From assembly GCA_030038955.1 (NCBI GenBank), contig JASHQV010000268.1, positions 1 through 6,373 on the forward strand: a stretch of DNA of 6,373 bases. The letters run 5' to 3'. The notes beneath the pieces are model-generated. The model searched no databases and was not told where the DNA came from. It worked only from the letters and a program-made list of their open reading frames with translations. The position numbers were made by a program, and so were the translations under genes. This document shows positions 1 through 5,821 of this stretch, one piece after another (the first letter of the stretch is position 1; each line of letters begins with the position of its first letter). Source of the DNA: Solirubrobacteraceae bacterium. GTDB taxonomy: Bacteria; Actinomycetota; Thermoleophilia; Solirubrobacterales; Solirubrobacteraceae.

Positions 1-272
1 CCCCAGAGGTGAGCCACCTGCAGTGGCCGGGGTACAGCGGCATGGTCAGCTTCCGCCACCCCCGGGCGGCGGAGCTGGCGTCCCGCACATGCCTGTTCAC
101 GCTGGCCGAGTCGCTCGGCGGGGTCGAGTCGCTGATCGAGCTGCCGCAGGCGATGACCCACCAATCGGTCGAGGGATCCACCGCCGCCGTCCCAGCCGAC
201 CTCGTGCGCCTCAGCTGCGGCGTCGAGGATCCCGACGACCTGGTCGCCGACCTGCGCAACGCGCTCAGCTGA
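1..272 (+). CDS. Cystathionine gamma-synthase/gamma-lyase family PLP enzyme, C-terminal 89 residues (5' end outside window)
   Basis: This is the C-terminal end of a Cys/Met-metabolism PLP enzyme (fold type I), the family that carries out gamma-replacement or gamma-elimination on homoserine esters or cystathionine in the cytoplasm. The reading frame is open from base 3 and ends at TGA 270-272. Visible family motifs are the ESLGGVESL segment that contributes to the active site, followed by MTHQSV and the terminal RLSCGVEDPDDLVADL helix. The PLP-binding lysine lies upstream and is not visible, so synthase, lyase and O-acetylhomoserine sulfhydrylase cannot be told apart. Compared with classical members such as E. 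coli MetB, the segment between the PG turn (WPG) and GMVSF is very short: the usual HPxH...GG stretch is absent. The last codons are part of the tandem repeat that continues downstream. The GTG at 9 is an internal valine codon, not a start. Confidence 0.9.
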   Translation, partial: PEVSHLQWPGYSGMVSFRHPRAAELASRTCLFTLAESLGGVESLIELPQAMTHQSVEGSTAAVPADLVRLSCGVEDPDDLVADLRNALS

Positions 273-437
273 ACCGCGCGCTCAGCTGAACCGCGCACTC
301 AGCAGAACCCGCACGCCCAGGCAAACCGCAGCTGCGCGCGCCCAGGCGAACCGCAACTCCGGGAGCTCACGCGAACCGCAGCTGCGCGAGCCCCGGCGAA
401 CCCGCAACTCCGCGAGCTCACGCGAACCGCAACTGCG
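261..437. repeat. Degenerate tandem repeat, 17-bp units passing into 25-bp units arranged as 50-bp dimers
   Basis: A GAACC (once AAACC) core recurs at 271, 288, 305, 323, 348, 373, 398 and 424, giving spacings of 17, 17, 18, 25, 25, 25 and 26. The first units are near copies of the 3' end of the PLP gene: GCGCTCAGCTGAACC, which contains the gene's own TGA, occurs at 261-275 and again at 278-292. From 328 the 25-bp units alternate between two types. Type A starts GCAGCTGCGCG (328-352 and 378-402) and type B starts GCAACTCCG (353-377 and 404-428). The two A copies differ at two positions and the two B copies at one, so the recent duplication was of a 50-bp A-B dimer. A partial further unit starts at 429. 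Many units contain short palindromes (TCAGCTGA, GCAGCTGC, GAGCTC). Apart from the repeat, the 194-bp gap shows no clear promoter or terminator. Confidence 0.85.
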
Positions 438-466
438 CGGGCTTCTGACGGTTAGCTCTCCCGACG

Positions 467-2878
467 ATGTCTGCATCGGCCCGCGATCCGGCGCCCGCGA
501 CCCTGAGCCGCCGCGGCCTGCTCCGGGCCGGCGCCGCCGCCGGCGCCGCGCTCGCGCTCCCCGGAAGCGTGCTCGGCGCCAGCCAGGCAGAGGCGTCACG
601 GAGAGCGTCCCACGGGATCCTGGCCGAGACCTATGACTTCAACTGCCACTGGCGGTTCGGCGGCGTCTACCGAGCCGGGTCTCAAGACCCGGGGTACCCC
701 GACGCCGGCTTCAGGCGGGTCAACCTGCCGCACACGGTCACCGCTCTCTCGTGGGGAGACTGGAATCCGTCGGCGTGGGAGCACCTATGGATCTACCGCA
801 AGCGCTTCTCTGCCGCCACGCTCCCGAATGGCCGCGTGCTGCTCGTGTTCGACGGCGTCATGACCAACGCGACCGTCTACCTCAACGGCGTCGAGCTGGC
901 CGATCACATCGGCGGCTTCCTGCCGTTCACGGTCGAGCTGACCGACGTGCTCACATCGGGCGACAACGAGCTCGCGGTGGTCGTCGACGGCCGCCTGCTC
1001 GACGTCCCTCCGCTCGGCAACCTCTACGGCGCAAGTGCCGTCGACTACCTGATGCCCGCCGGGATCTACCGCGACGTGACGCTCGTGGTCGTGCCGGACG
1101 CGTTCGTCAGCGACGTGTTCGCCAAGCCGATCAACGTGCTCTCCTCGCCGGAGCTCGCGCTGACGGTCACGGTTGAGTCCCGCCGGGCCCTCCACCGCCA
1201 CGCCACGGTCACCGCCGAACTGCTGTACCGCGGTCGGACGGTCGCCTCGACGAGCAAGCGCGAGCGCATCGGCGCCGGCACGACGCTGCTCCACCTGAAT
1301 CTCCGCGACCTGCGCGGCATCCACCTGTGGTCGCCGAGCTCGCCGGCGCTCTACGAGGTGCGCGTGAAGCTCGCACCCGGGACGATGCCGGCTCACGAGG
1401 TCACCGTCACCACCGGCTTTCGCCAGGCCAGGTTCGAGCTCGACGGCTTCTACCTGAACGGTGAGCGGCTCCAGATCTTCGGCCTCAACCGCCACCAGCT
1501 GTTCCCCTACGTGGGGATGGCCGCACCGGCACGGCTGCAGGCCGACGACGCACAGCTGCTGCGACAGGAGCTCAGGTGCAACATGGTGCGCTGCTCGCAC
1601 TATCCGCAGTCACCCCACTTTCTCGACGCTTGCGATCAGCTCGGCCTGATGGTCTGGGAGGAGCCGCCGGGGTGGCAGTACATCGGCGACGCGAACTTCG
1701 ACGCGCAGTTCCTGCAGAACGTGCACGACATGATCGTGCGCGACCGCAACCGCCCGTCGGTCGTGGTCTGGGCGACTCGACTGGATGAGACCTTCAGCTA
1801 TCCAACCCTGTACGCCGAGGCTCGCCAGATGGCCTACAGCCTCGACGGCACCCGCCAGACGACGGGCGCGATGGACACGCAGTCGACGACCGGCTGGGCC
1901 GAGGACGTGTTCGCCTACGACGACTACACCGCCACGGACGGCAACGCGACCCTGAAACCCCCGGTGCCCGGCGTTCCCTACATGATCAGCGAAGCGATCG
2001 GCGCCGTAGTCGGCCCTCCGAGATATCGCTGGATCGACAGCTCGGCGACGCTCCAGGATCAGGCCAGGCTCCATGCCCAGGTCAACGAGATCGCGTTCGG
2101 CGATTCCCGCTACGCCGGTGTGCTCGCGTGGTGCGGGATCGACTACGCGACGCTGCAGGGTGGCGACCGCAACTGGCAGCGGCTGAAGTGGGCGGGCGTG
2201 CTCGACAGCTTCCGCGTCGCCAAGCCGGGGGCCTCGTTCTACCGCGCGCAGGTCTCACCCGCGAGCGCACCGACGATCCTCCCCGCCTTCTACTGGGACT
2301 TCGGACCTGACTCCCCCGCCAGTGGGCCGGGCGAGAACGCGATCCTGGCGACCAACTGCGACGAGCTGCGGGTCTACGTCGGCGGCGAGCTGTCGACCGC
2401 GGCCACGCCGGACACAGCCGACTACGGCAATCTTCCGTATCCGCCGGCACTCGTGAACCTGACCGTCGATGGCTCGAGCCTGCCGGAGCTGGAGGTACAG
2501 GGCTACGTCGACGGCGCGCTGGTGACAACGCTGCAGATGTCGGCCGACACGTCGAGCGATCGTCTCGCGCTCGACCTGGCGGACGCGCAGATCGCCGGTG
2601 ACGGCAGCGACGCGACGCGCCTGACCTTTCGCGCGCTCGACAAGTACGGCAACCAGCGTCCGTACGTGTCTGGCAACGTCTCGCTCTCGCTCAAGGGCCC
2701 CGCCGTGCTCGTCGGCACGAACCCGTTCGCATTCCAGGAATACGGCGGCGTCGGCGGCGTCCTGATCCGCTCAAAGTCCGGCGGGCGAGGGACCGTGACC
2801 GTCCGCGCCAAGCACCCGACGCTCGGCTCGGCAACCGCCAGGCTGGCGGTCATCGCGCCGACCGGTCGTTACCTGTAG
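467..2878 (+). CDS. Tat-exported glycoside hydrolase family 2 protein (beta-galactosidase/beta-glucuronidase-like), 803 aa
   Basis: This is a predicted secreted exo-glycosidase of the retaining GH2 family, acting outside the membrane. A twin-arginine signal (SRRGLLRAG, Arg15-Arg16, then an Ala-rich core) probably ends near AEA at 41-43. The N-terminal jelly-roll sugar-binding domain covers about 55-215, with the conserved pattern VFDGVMTNATVYLNG. An immunoglobulin-like domain (about 220-318) ends in LWSPSSPALYEV. The TIM barrel (about 320-600) shows GLNRHQ (339-344), RCSHYP (375-380) and EEPPGW. Glu441 (in WATRLDE) fits as the acid/base and Glu509 (in MISEA) as the nucleophile. Beta domains follow at about 605-798, including DKYGNQRPYVSG, as in the C-terminal modules of other GH2 enzymes. 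The residue before the acid/base is Asp rather than the usual Asn. ATG 467 is the first possible start after the in-frame TGA at 446 and places the Tat motif correctly, but no Shine-Dalgarno sequence precedes it. The substrate is unknown: galactoside, glucuronide and mannoside specificities all remain possible. Confidence 0.9.
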   Translation: MSASARDPAPATLSRRGLLRAGAAAGAALALPGSVLGASQAEASRRASHGILAETYDFNCHWRFGGVYRAGSQDPGYPDAGFRRVNLPHTVTALSWGDWNPSAWEHLWIYRKRFSAATLPNGRVLLVFDGVMTNATVYLNGVELADHIGGFLPFTVELTDVLTSGDNELAVVVDGRLLDVPPLGNLYGASAVDYLMPAGIYRDVTLVVVPDAFVSDVFAKPINVLSSPELALTVTVESRRALHRHATVTAELLYRGRTVASTSKRERIGAGTTLLHLNLRDLRGIHLWSPSSPALYEVRVKLAPGTMPAHEVTVTTGFRQARFELDGFYLNGERLQIFGLNRHQLFPYVGMAAPARLQADDAQLLRQELRCNMVRCSHYPQSPHFLDACDQLGLMVWEEPPGWQYIGDANFDAQFLQNVHDMIVRDRNRPSVVVWATRLDETFSYPTLYAEARQMAYSLDGTRQTTGAMDTQSTTGWAEDVFAYDDYTATDGNATLKPPVPGVPYMISEAIGAVVGPPRYRWIDSSATLQDQARLHAQVNEIAFGDSRYAGVLAWCGIDYATLQGGDRNWQRLKWAGVLDSFRVAKPGASFYRAQVSPASAPTILPAFYWDFGPDSPASGPGENAILATNCDELRVYVGGELSTAATPDTADYGNLPYPPALVNLTVDGSSLPELEVQGYVDGALVTTLQMSADTSSDRLALDLADAQIAGDGSDATRLTFRALDKYGNQRPYVSGNVSLSLKGPAVLVGTNPFAFQEYGGVGGVLIRSKSGGRGTVTVRAKHPTLGSATARLAVIAPTGRYL

Positions 2879-2891
2879 GTCGCGGCGCGGA

Positions 2892-2936
2892 GCGAGCGGG
2901 GGCCGCGGCACCACGGGGTCCACCCGGGCGGCTCGC
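2892..2936. terminator. Possible nested hairpin between convergent genes
   Basis: The 70-bp gap between the converging GH2 and propeller genes contains an outer 6-bp stem (GCGAGC 2892-2897 with GCTCGC 2931-2936) enclosing a 4-bp stem (CGGG 2914-2917 with CCCG 2923-2926). Such a structure could halt transcription from either side. There is no T-run on either strand, so it does not look like a standard intrinsic terminator, and in DNA this GC-rich such pairings arise easily by chance. Confidence 0.2.
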
Positions 2937-2948
2937 GGCTGCGTGCGA

Positions 2949-4436
2949 TCAGCGCCTTCGCGCCCGCGTGAAGATCAGTTTCGCCGTCCTCTTGACAGAC
3001 CCCGTGCTGGCCGCGAAGGTCGCGGTGGCCGACACCTTGACCGACTTGGCAGCCCGGAACAGCGCTCGGCCGGCCGCGGACAGGAGCAGCGTCAGGTGGG
3101 CTTTGCCCGGGGCGCTGAAGCGAGCGCTGGCCGAGCCGGCGACGATCCTCCGCCCGTGCAGCCGTGCGACCCAGCGAAGCGAGATCCGCGAGGCGATCGC
3201 GCTCGACACCGTCAGCCGGTCGCGGTGGGTACGGTCGAGCTTGGCGATGCTCGGCAGCCGGCGCCGGGAGAGCAGCGCAGTCGACAGCTCGGCGTCGACT
3301 GAGCGGGTCGTGACGCCGGCCGCGATGTTGCCCTCATCGTCGGCCGCCAGGCACACGTCGGATCGCGGACATGCGACCGCGTTGACGCCGCCGAGGCTGC
3401 TCAGCCTCCAGGTCGAGTCCGGCGAGGCCGGGTCGAACGAGCCGAGCAGACCGGAGATGCCGCCCTCGGTCTCCACCGACGCCAGGCACAGCGACCGCGA
3501 CGGGCACCAGATGCCGTCAAGCGAATACGGGAGCGACCGCGTCAGCTGCCGCGAGGCGACCGTCGGGTCGAACGTGATCACCTTGCCTGCGAAGCCATCG
3601 ACGGTCGCGCAGAAGGCCGACGTCGGGCACGAGACTCCATAAAGCGAGCTGAGCGCGCCGCCGTCCGTGGTCGCGCTCGACCACGGGGACGCCGCGGAGC
3701 TTGGGTGATCGCTCGTCAGCACGTTGCCGGCGAAGTCGACCGCGGCGCACTCCGACGTCGAGGGACAGCTGACGCCGACCAGCGGCGGCTGGCAGGCGAG
3801 GCCGCTGCCCGTGCAGTCCTGGGTTCGGTTGCCGTCGATGTGGGTCGCCACCCACGCGGCGCTGCCCGCAGTGGGAGCCGTGCTGGTCAGCGCGTCACCG
3901 ACCGCATCGACGGCGACGCATAGCGATGTGCTCGGACAGGAGACGTCGCGCAGCAGCACCGAGTCGCCGTTATCGCTGTTCTTCTGCGTCGTGTTCGTGT
4001 CGATCCGCGTCACCGTCCAGGCGTGCCGGCCCGCGGTTGGAGCCGTGCTCGTGACGGCGTTGCCGGCGGCGTCCACGGCTACGCACAGGCTTGCAGCCGG
4101 GCAGGAGACGCCCGTCAGCTCGGTCGACCCGTCGACGTCCGCCGTGTGCCAGCGCCTGGCGCCCCCGCTCGGGGCGGTCGACCACAGCACATCGCCGCCT
4201 CGATCGACGCCGACGCATAGGTCCGCCGAGACGCACGTCAGGCTGTCGATCGGCTTGGTGTCGACGCTGGCCGGGGCGGTCCACAGCAGCGGCGCGGTGT
4301 TGCCCGCGGCGCTCGCTGCTTGCGGGCTAGCGAGCGCCGCGCTCGCGCACAGCGCGATGCCGACGGCTACGAGCCCGAGCCGGCCACCCACGCGACGGCG
4401 GCCAGGCGGTCCAGCGAAATCCTGCACCTGACGCAT
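2949..4436 (-). CDS. Secreted seven-repeat Cys-x5-Cys protein (probable beta-propeller) with basic C-terminal beta domain, 495 aa
   Basis: I recognise the repeat type but no function. A signal peptide (basic RRRVGGR, hydrophobic core about 19-37) probably ends at ASA 41-43. Cys30 is not in a lipobox because Leu precedes it. Seven repeats follow, beginning near 65, 109, 164, 221, 267, 308 and 353, with the consensus SCPSxSLCVAVDxxGN, then TSTxPT and, in most, a later Trp. Each has a Cys-x5-Cys pair (68/74, 112/118, 167/173, 224/230, 270/276, 311/317, 356/362), suggesting one disulfide per blade of a seven-bladed propeller. Another pair, Cys208/Cys215, lies in a loop of repeat 3. Residues 391-495 form a basic beta domain with 25 Lys/Arg against 2 Asp. 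Similar repeat proteins are common in Actinobacteria, especially Thermoleophilia, mostly without known function. An extracellular binding or surface role is inference. The start is fixed: an in-frame TAG directly precedes the ATG, and GGAG lies four bases before that TAG-ATG junction's start codon. Confidence 0.85.
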   Translation of the reverse strand: MRQVQDFAGPPGRRRVGGRLGLVAVGIALCASAALASPQAASAAGNTAPLLWTAPASVDTKPIDSLTCVSADLCVGVDRGGDVLWSTAPSGGARRWHTADVDGSTELTGVSCPAASLCVAVDAAGNAVTSTAPTAGRHAWTVTRIDTNTTQKNSDNGDSVLLRDVSCPSTSLCVAVDAVGDALTSTAPTAGSAAWVATHIDGNRTQDCTGSGLACQPPLVGVSCPSTSECAAVDFAGNVLTSDHPSSAASPWSSATTDGGALSSLYGVSCPTSAFCATVDGFAGKVITFDPTVASRQLTRSLPYSLDGIWCPSRSLCLASVETEGGISGLLGSFDPASPDSTWRLSSLGGVNAVACPRSDVCLAADDEGNIAAGVTTRSVDAELSTALLSRRRLPSIAKLDRTHRDRLTVSSAIASRISLRWVARLHGRRIVAGSASARFSAPGKAHLTLLLSAAGRALFRAAKSVKVSATATFAASTGSVKRTAKLIFTRARRR

Positions 4437-4467
4437 CTAACTCCGCATCGGGACATTACATGCGTCA
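4429..4467 (-). promoter_or_regulatory. Inverted repeat at the propeller gene start; possible start-codon-sequestering hairpin
   Basis: A perfect 8-bp inverted repeat (TGACGCAT 4429-4436, ATGCGTCA 4460-4467) is separated by 23 bases. Read on the minus strand, its downstream arm is the start codon and following bases (ATGCGTCA), and the loop carries the GGAG Shine-Dalgarno sequence. Within the loop a second ATGCG (complement of CGCAT at 4444-4448) could pair with CGCAT of the first arm instead, freeing the true start codon. This resembles a two-state translational switch if the transcript begins upstream of 4467, for example by readthrough from the permease gene. In DNA form it could equally be an operator. 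The geometry is seen directly; the function is inferred. Confidence 0.4.
4441..4444 (-). promoter_or_regulatory. Shine-Dalgarno (GGAG) of the propeller gene
   Basis: On the minus strand GGAG is followed by TTAG and then the ATG at 4436, a spacing of four bases. This is slightly short but is the only purine-rich match in the leader, and it supports ATG 4436 as the start. Confidence 0.5.
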
Positions 4468-4483
4468 CTCCCTGAGATCCGAA
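4455..4483 (-). promoter_or_regulatory. Weak sigma70-like promoter candidate for the propeller gene
   Basis: On the minus strand TGTAAT (4460-4455) matches the -10 consensus at five of six positions. With a 17-base spacer, the -35 position holds TTCGGA (4483-4478), which matches only three of six. Transcription would start near 4448, giving a leader of about 12 bases that keeps the GGAG but loses the upstream arm of the inverted repeat. The rest of the 89-bp gap (4437-4525) shows no other convincing signal. Confidence 0.25.
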
Positions 4484-4525
4484 GCGGCCCCACCCGACCG
4501 CGCTTGTCCAGCGGGCGCGTGCGTC

Positions 4526-5821
4526 TCAGCTGCGGAGCGCCTCGGTCGGGCTCAGCCGTGCGGCCTTGGCGGCCGGGTACAGACCGGCGATCGTGCCGAT
4601 CGCGAAGCCGGCTGCGGGAGCGGCGATCAGCGCCCAGGTGGGCATCGCGAACGGCTGCGCCTTTGCCTGGGCGTAGAGGAGCGTGGCGAGCGCCCCGAAC
4701 ATCAGCCCCGCGATCCCGCCGAGCGCGGCGAGCAGCGCGGACTCGGTCAGGAACTGGACGGTGATGTGGCGGCGGGTGGCACCGAGTGCGCGGCGCAGCC
4801 CGATCTCGGCGCGGCGTTCGAGCACGCTGATCACCATGATGTTGGCGATCCCGATCGCCCCGACCAGCAGCGCGACCGCGCCGAGGCCGAGCAGCAGCGT
4901 GGTGAACTGGCCCTTGGCGGCCGCCCGGGCTTCGAGTGCATCCGACGGGCGGCTGACCGAGACGCCCGAAGGGCTCTGCGGGTCGGCGGTCGCGGCCAGC
5001 AGGTTGGCGACGCCGTTGACGTCGTCCTGACCGGCGCGGACGTAGATCTCCGACGGATTCGGCTGCAACTGGAACAGGCGCTCGGCGACCGGCAGCGAGA
5101 TGAACGCGGTCGAGTCGAGGCTGGAGTCGAGCACGACCGGGTTGAGGATCCCGACGACCACGAACCACGTGTTGCCGAGGTAGATCATCACGTGCCCGCC
5201 GACGTGCGTGACCTGCAGGACGGAGGCGGCCTCGGAGCCGAGCACGACCTCCGGGTAGCGCTGGCTGACCGCATCCAGGTAGTGCCCGGATGCCATCGAC
5301 GCGCCGACCACCTCGGGGAGGTTGTCGCCCGAGGCGTCGACGCCGATCCCCCCGGTCTCCTCGACCGGCACGTACGGACTCCGGTACACGTTCGCGTTCG
5401 ACAGCTGGTAGATCGCGACGTCGCTGTCGACGTTGCGCATGTGGTCGATCATCGGCACCGAGGTGTCGGGCAGCACCTGCTGGTTGCCGAGGAAGTCGGT
5501 GCCGGGGCTAACCGTCAGCAGGTTGGTGCCGAGCGCGTCGATCTCCGCCAGCAGGTTCGCCTGGGCGGAGGACGACACGCCGACGACAGCGACCATCGCG
5601 CCGATCCCGATCGCGATCCCGAGCGCCGACAGCGAAGCGCGCAGCCGCCGCGTCCGCAGTCCCTGCAGCGCCGTGCCGAGCAGCTCGCGGACGGGCAGGT
5701 GGGCGGCGCTCGCCGGCTCACGCGGTGGAGTCGGGTGGGAGGCGCTCGCCGGCTCGTGCGGTGGAGTCGGGCGGACGGAGCCCGCCGGCTCGTGCGGTTG
5801 GATCGGGTCGGCGGCGCTCAC
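4526..5821 (-). CDS. MacB-type ABC transporter permease, 431 aa
   Basis: This is the membrane subunit of a MacB/LolCDE-type ABC transporter, a class that uses cytoplasmic ATP hydrolysis to drive work outside the membrane (mechanotransmission) rather than a simple channel. A Pro-rich cytoplasmic extension with three 12-residue repeats (6-41) precedes the first membrane helix (about 64-84). A large extracytoplasmic MacB-like domain follows (about 85-305), then three helices (about 306-333, 356-384 and 393-416). The cytoplasmic loop ERRAEIGLRRALGATRRHI (335-353), which contacts the ATPase, and the C-terminal LYPAAKAARLSPTEALR are typical of the family. It starts with GTG 5821, overlapping the ATPase stop codon as GTGA, so translation is probably coupled; no good Shine-Dalgarno is visible. 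No in-frame ATG exists before Met75, supporting this start. No HlyD/MacA-like adaptor lies in the window. The substrate cannot be predicted; export of a peptide, lipid or antibiotic is possible. Confidence 0.92.
   Translation of the reverse strand: MSAADPIQPHEPAGSVRPTPPHEPASASHPTPPREPASAAHLPVRELLGTALQGLRTRRLRASLSALGIAIGIGAMVAVVGVSSSAQANLLAEIDALGTNLLTVSPGTDFLGNQQVLPDTSVPMIDHMRNVDSDVAIYQLSNANVYRSPYVPVEETGGIGVDASGDNLPEVVGASMASGHYLDAVSQRYPEVVLGSEAASVLQVTHVGGHVMIYLGNTWFVVVGILNPVVLDSSLDSTAFISLPVAERLFQLQPNPSEIYVRAGQDDVNGVANLLAATADPQSPSGVSVSRPSDALEARAAAKGQFTTLLLGLGAVALLVGAIGIANIMVISVLERRAEIGLRRALGATRRHITVQFLTESALLAALGGIAGLMFGALATLLYAQAKAQPFAMPTWALIAAPAAGFAIGTIAGLYPAAKAARLSPTEALRS
5699..5821 (-). repeat. 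36-bp tandem repeat in the 5' end of the permease gene
   Basis: Three in-frame 36-bp units (108 bp, 5699-5806) encode PIQPHEPAGSVR, PTPPHEPASASH and PTPPREPASAAH. On the plus strand the shared core CGCCGGCTC begins at 5711, 5747 and, in near-identical form, at 5783. The first codons of the gene (GTGAGCGCCGCC) closely match the end of the last unit (GCGAGCGCCGCC), so a partial fourth unit appears to include the start codon. The encoded Pro/Glu/Ala/His-rich tail lies before the first membrane helix, on the cytoplasmic side, and is likely disordered. Confidence 0.85.

Noticed and set aside
328..428. Regular 25-bp units suggesting a CRISPR array
   Set aside because: There are no unique spacers between units: the repeats adjoin directly and alternate two related forms. 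No cas genes are present in the window.
282..599. A 105-codon minus-strand open frame containing SCGSRELxELR repeats
   Set aside because: The repeated peptide comes from the intergenic 25-bp DNA repeat. The frame runs into the GH2 signal-peptide region and has no signal of its own, so it is not a credible gene.
785..1600. A 271-codon minus-strand open frame inside the GH2 gene
   Set aside because: It lies wholly within a well-supported GH2 reading frame, has the composition of a GC-driven shadow, and shows no recognisable domain.
2968..3642. A 224-codon plus-strand open frame opposite the propeller gene
   Set aside because: The minus-strand frame has a signal peptide, seven conserved Cys-x5-Cys repeats and a ribosome site. 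The plus-strand frame has nothing comparable.
4409..4436. Cys30 of the propeller protein as a lipoprotein attachment site
   Set aside because: The residues before it are Ile-Ala-Leu; a lipobox needs Gly, Ala or Ser directly before the Cys. The Ala-rich ASA site at 41-43 fits ordinary signal peptidase better.
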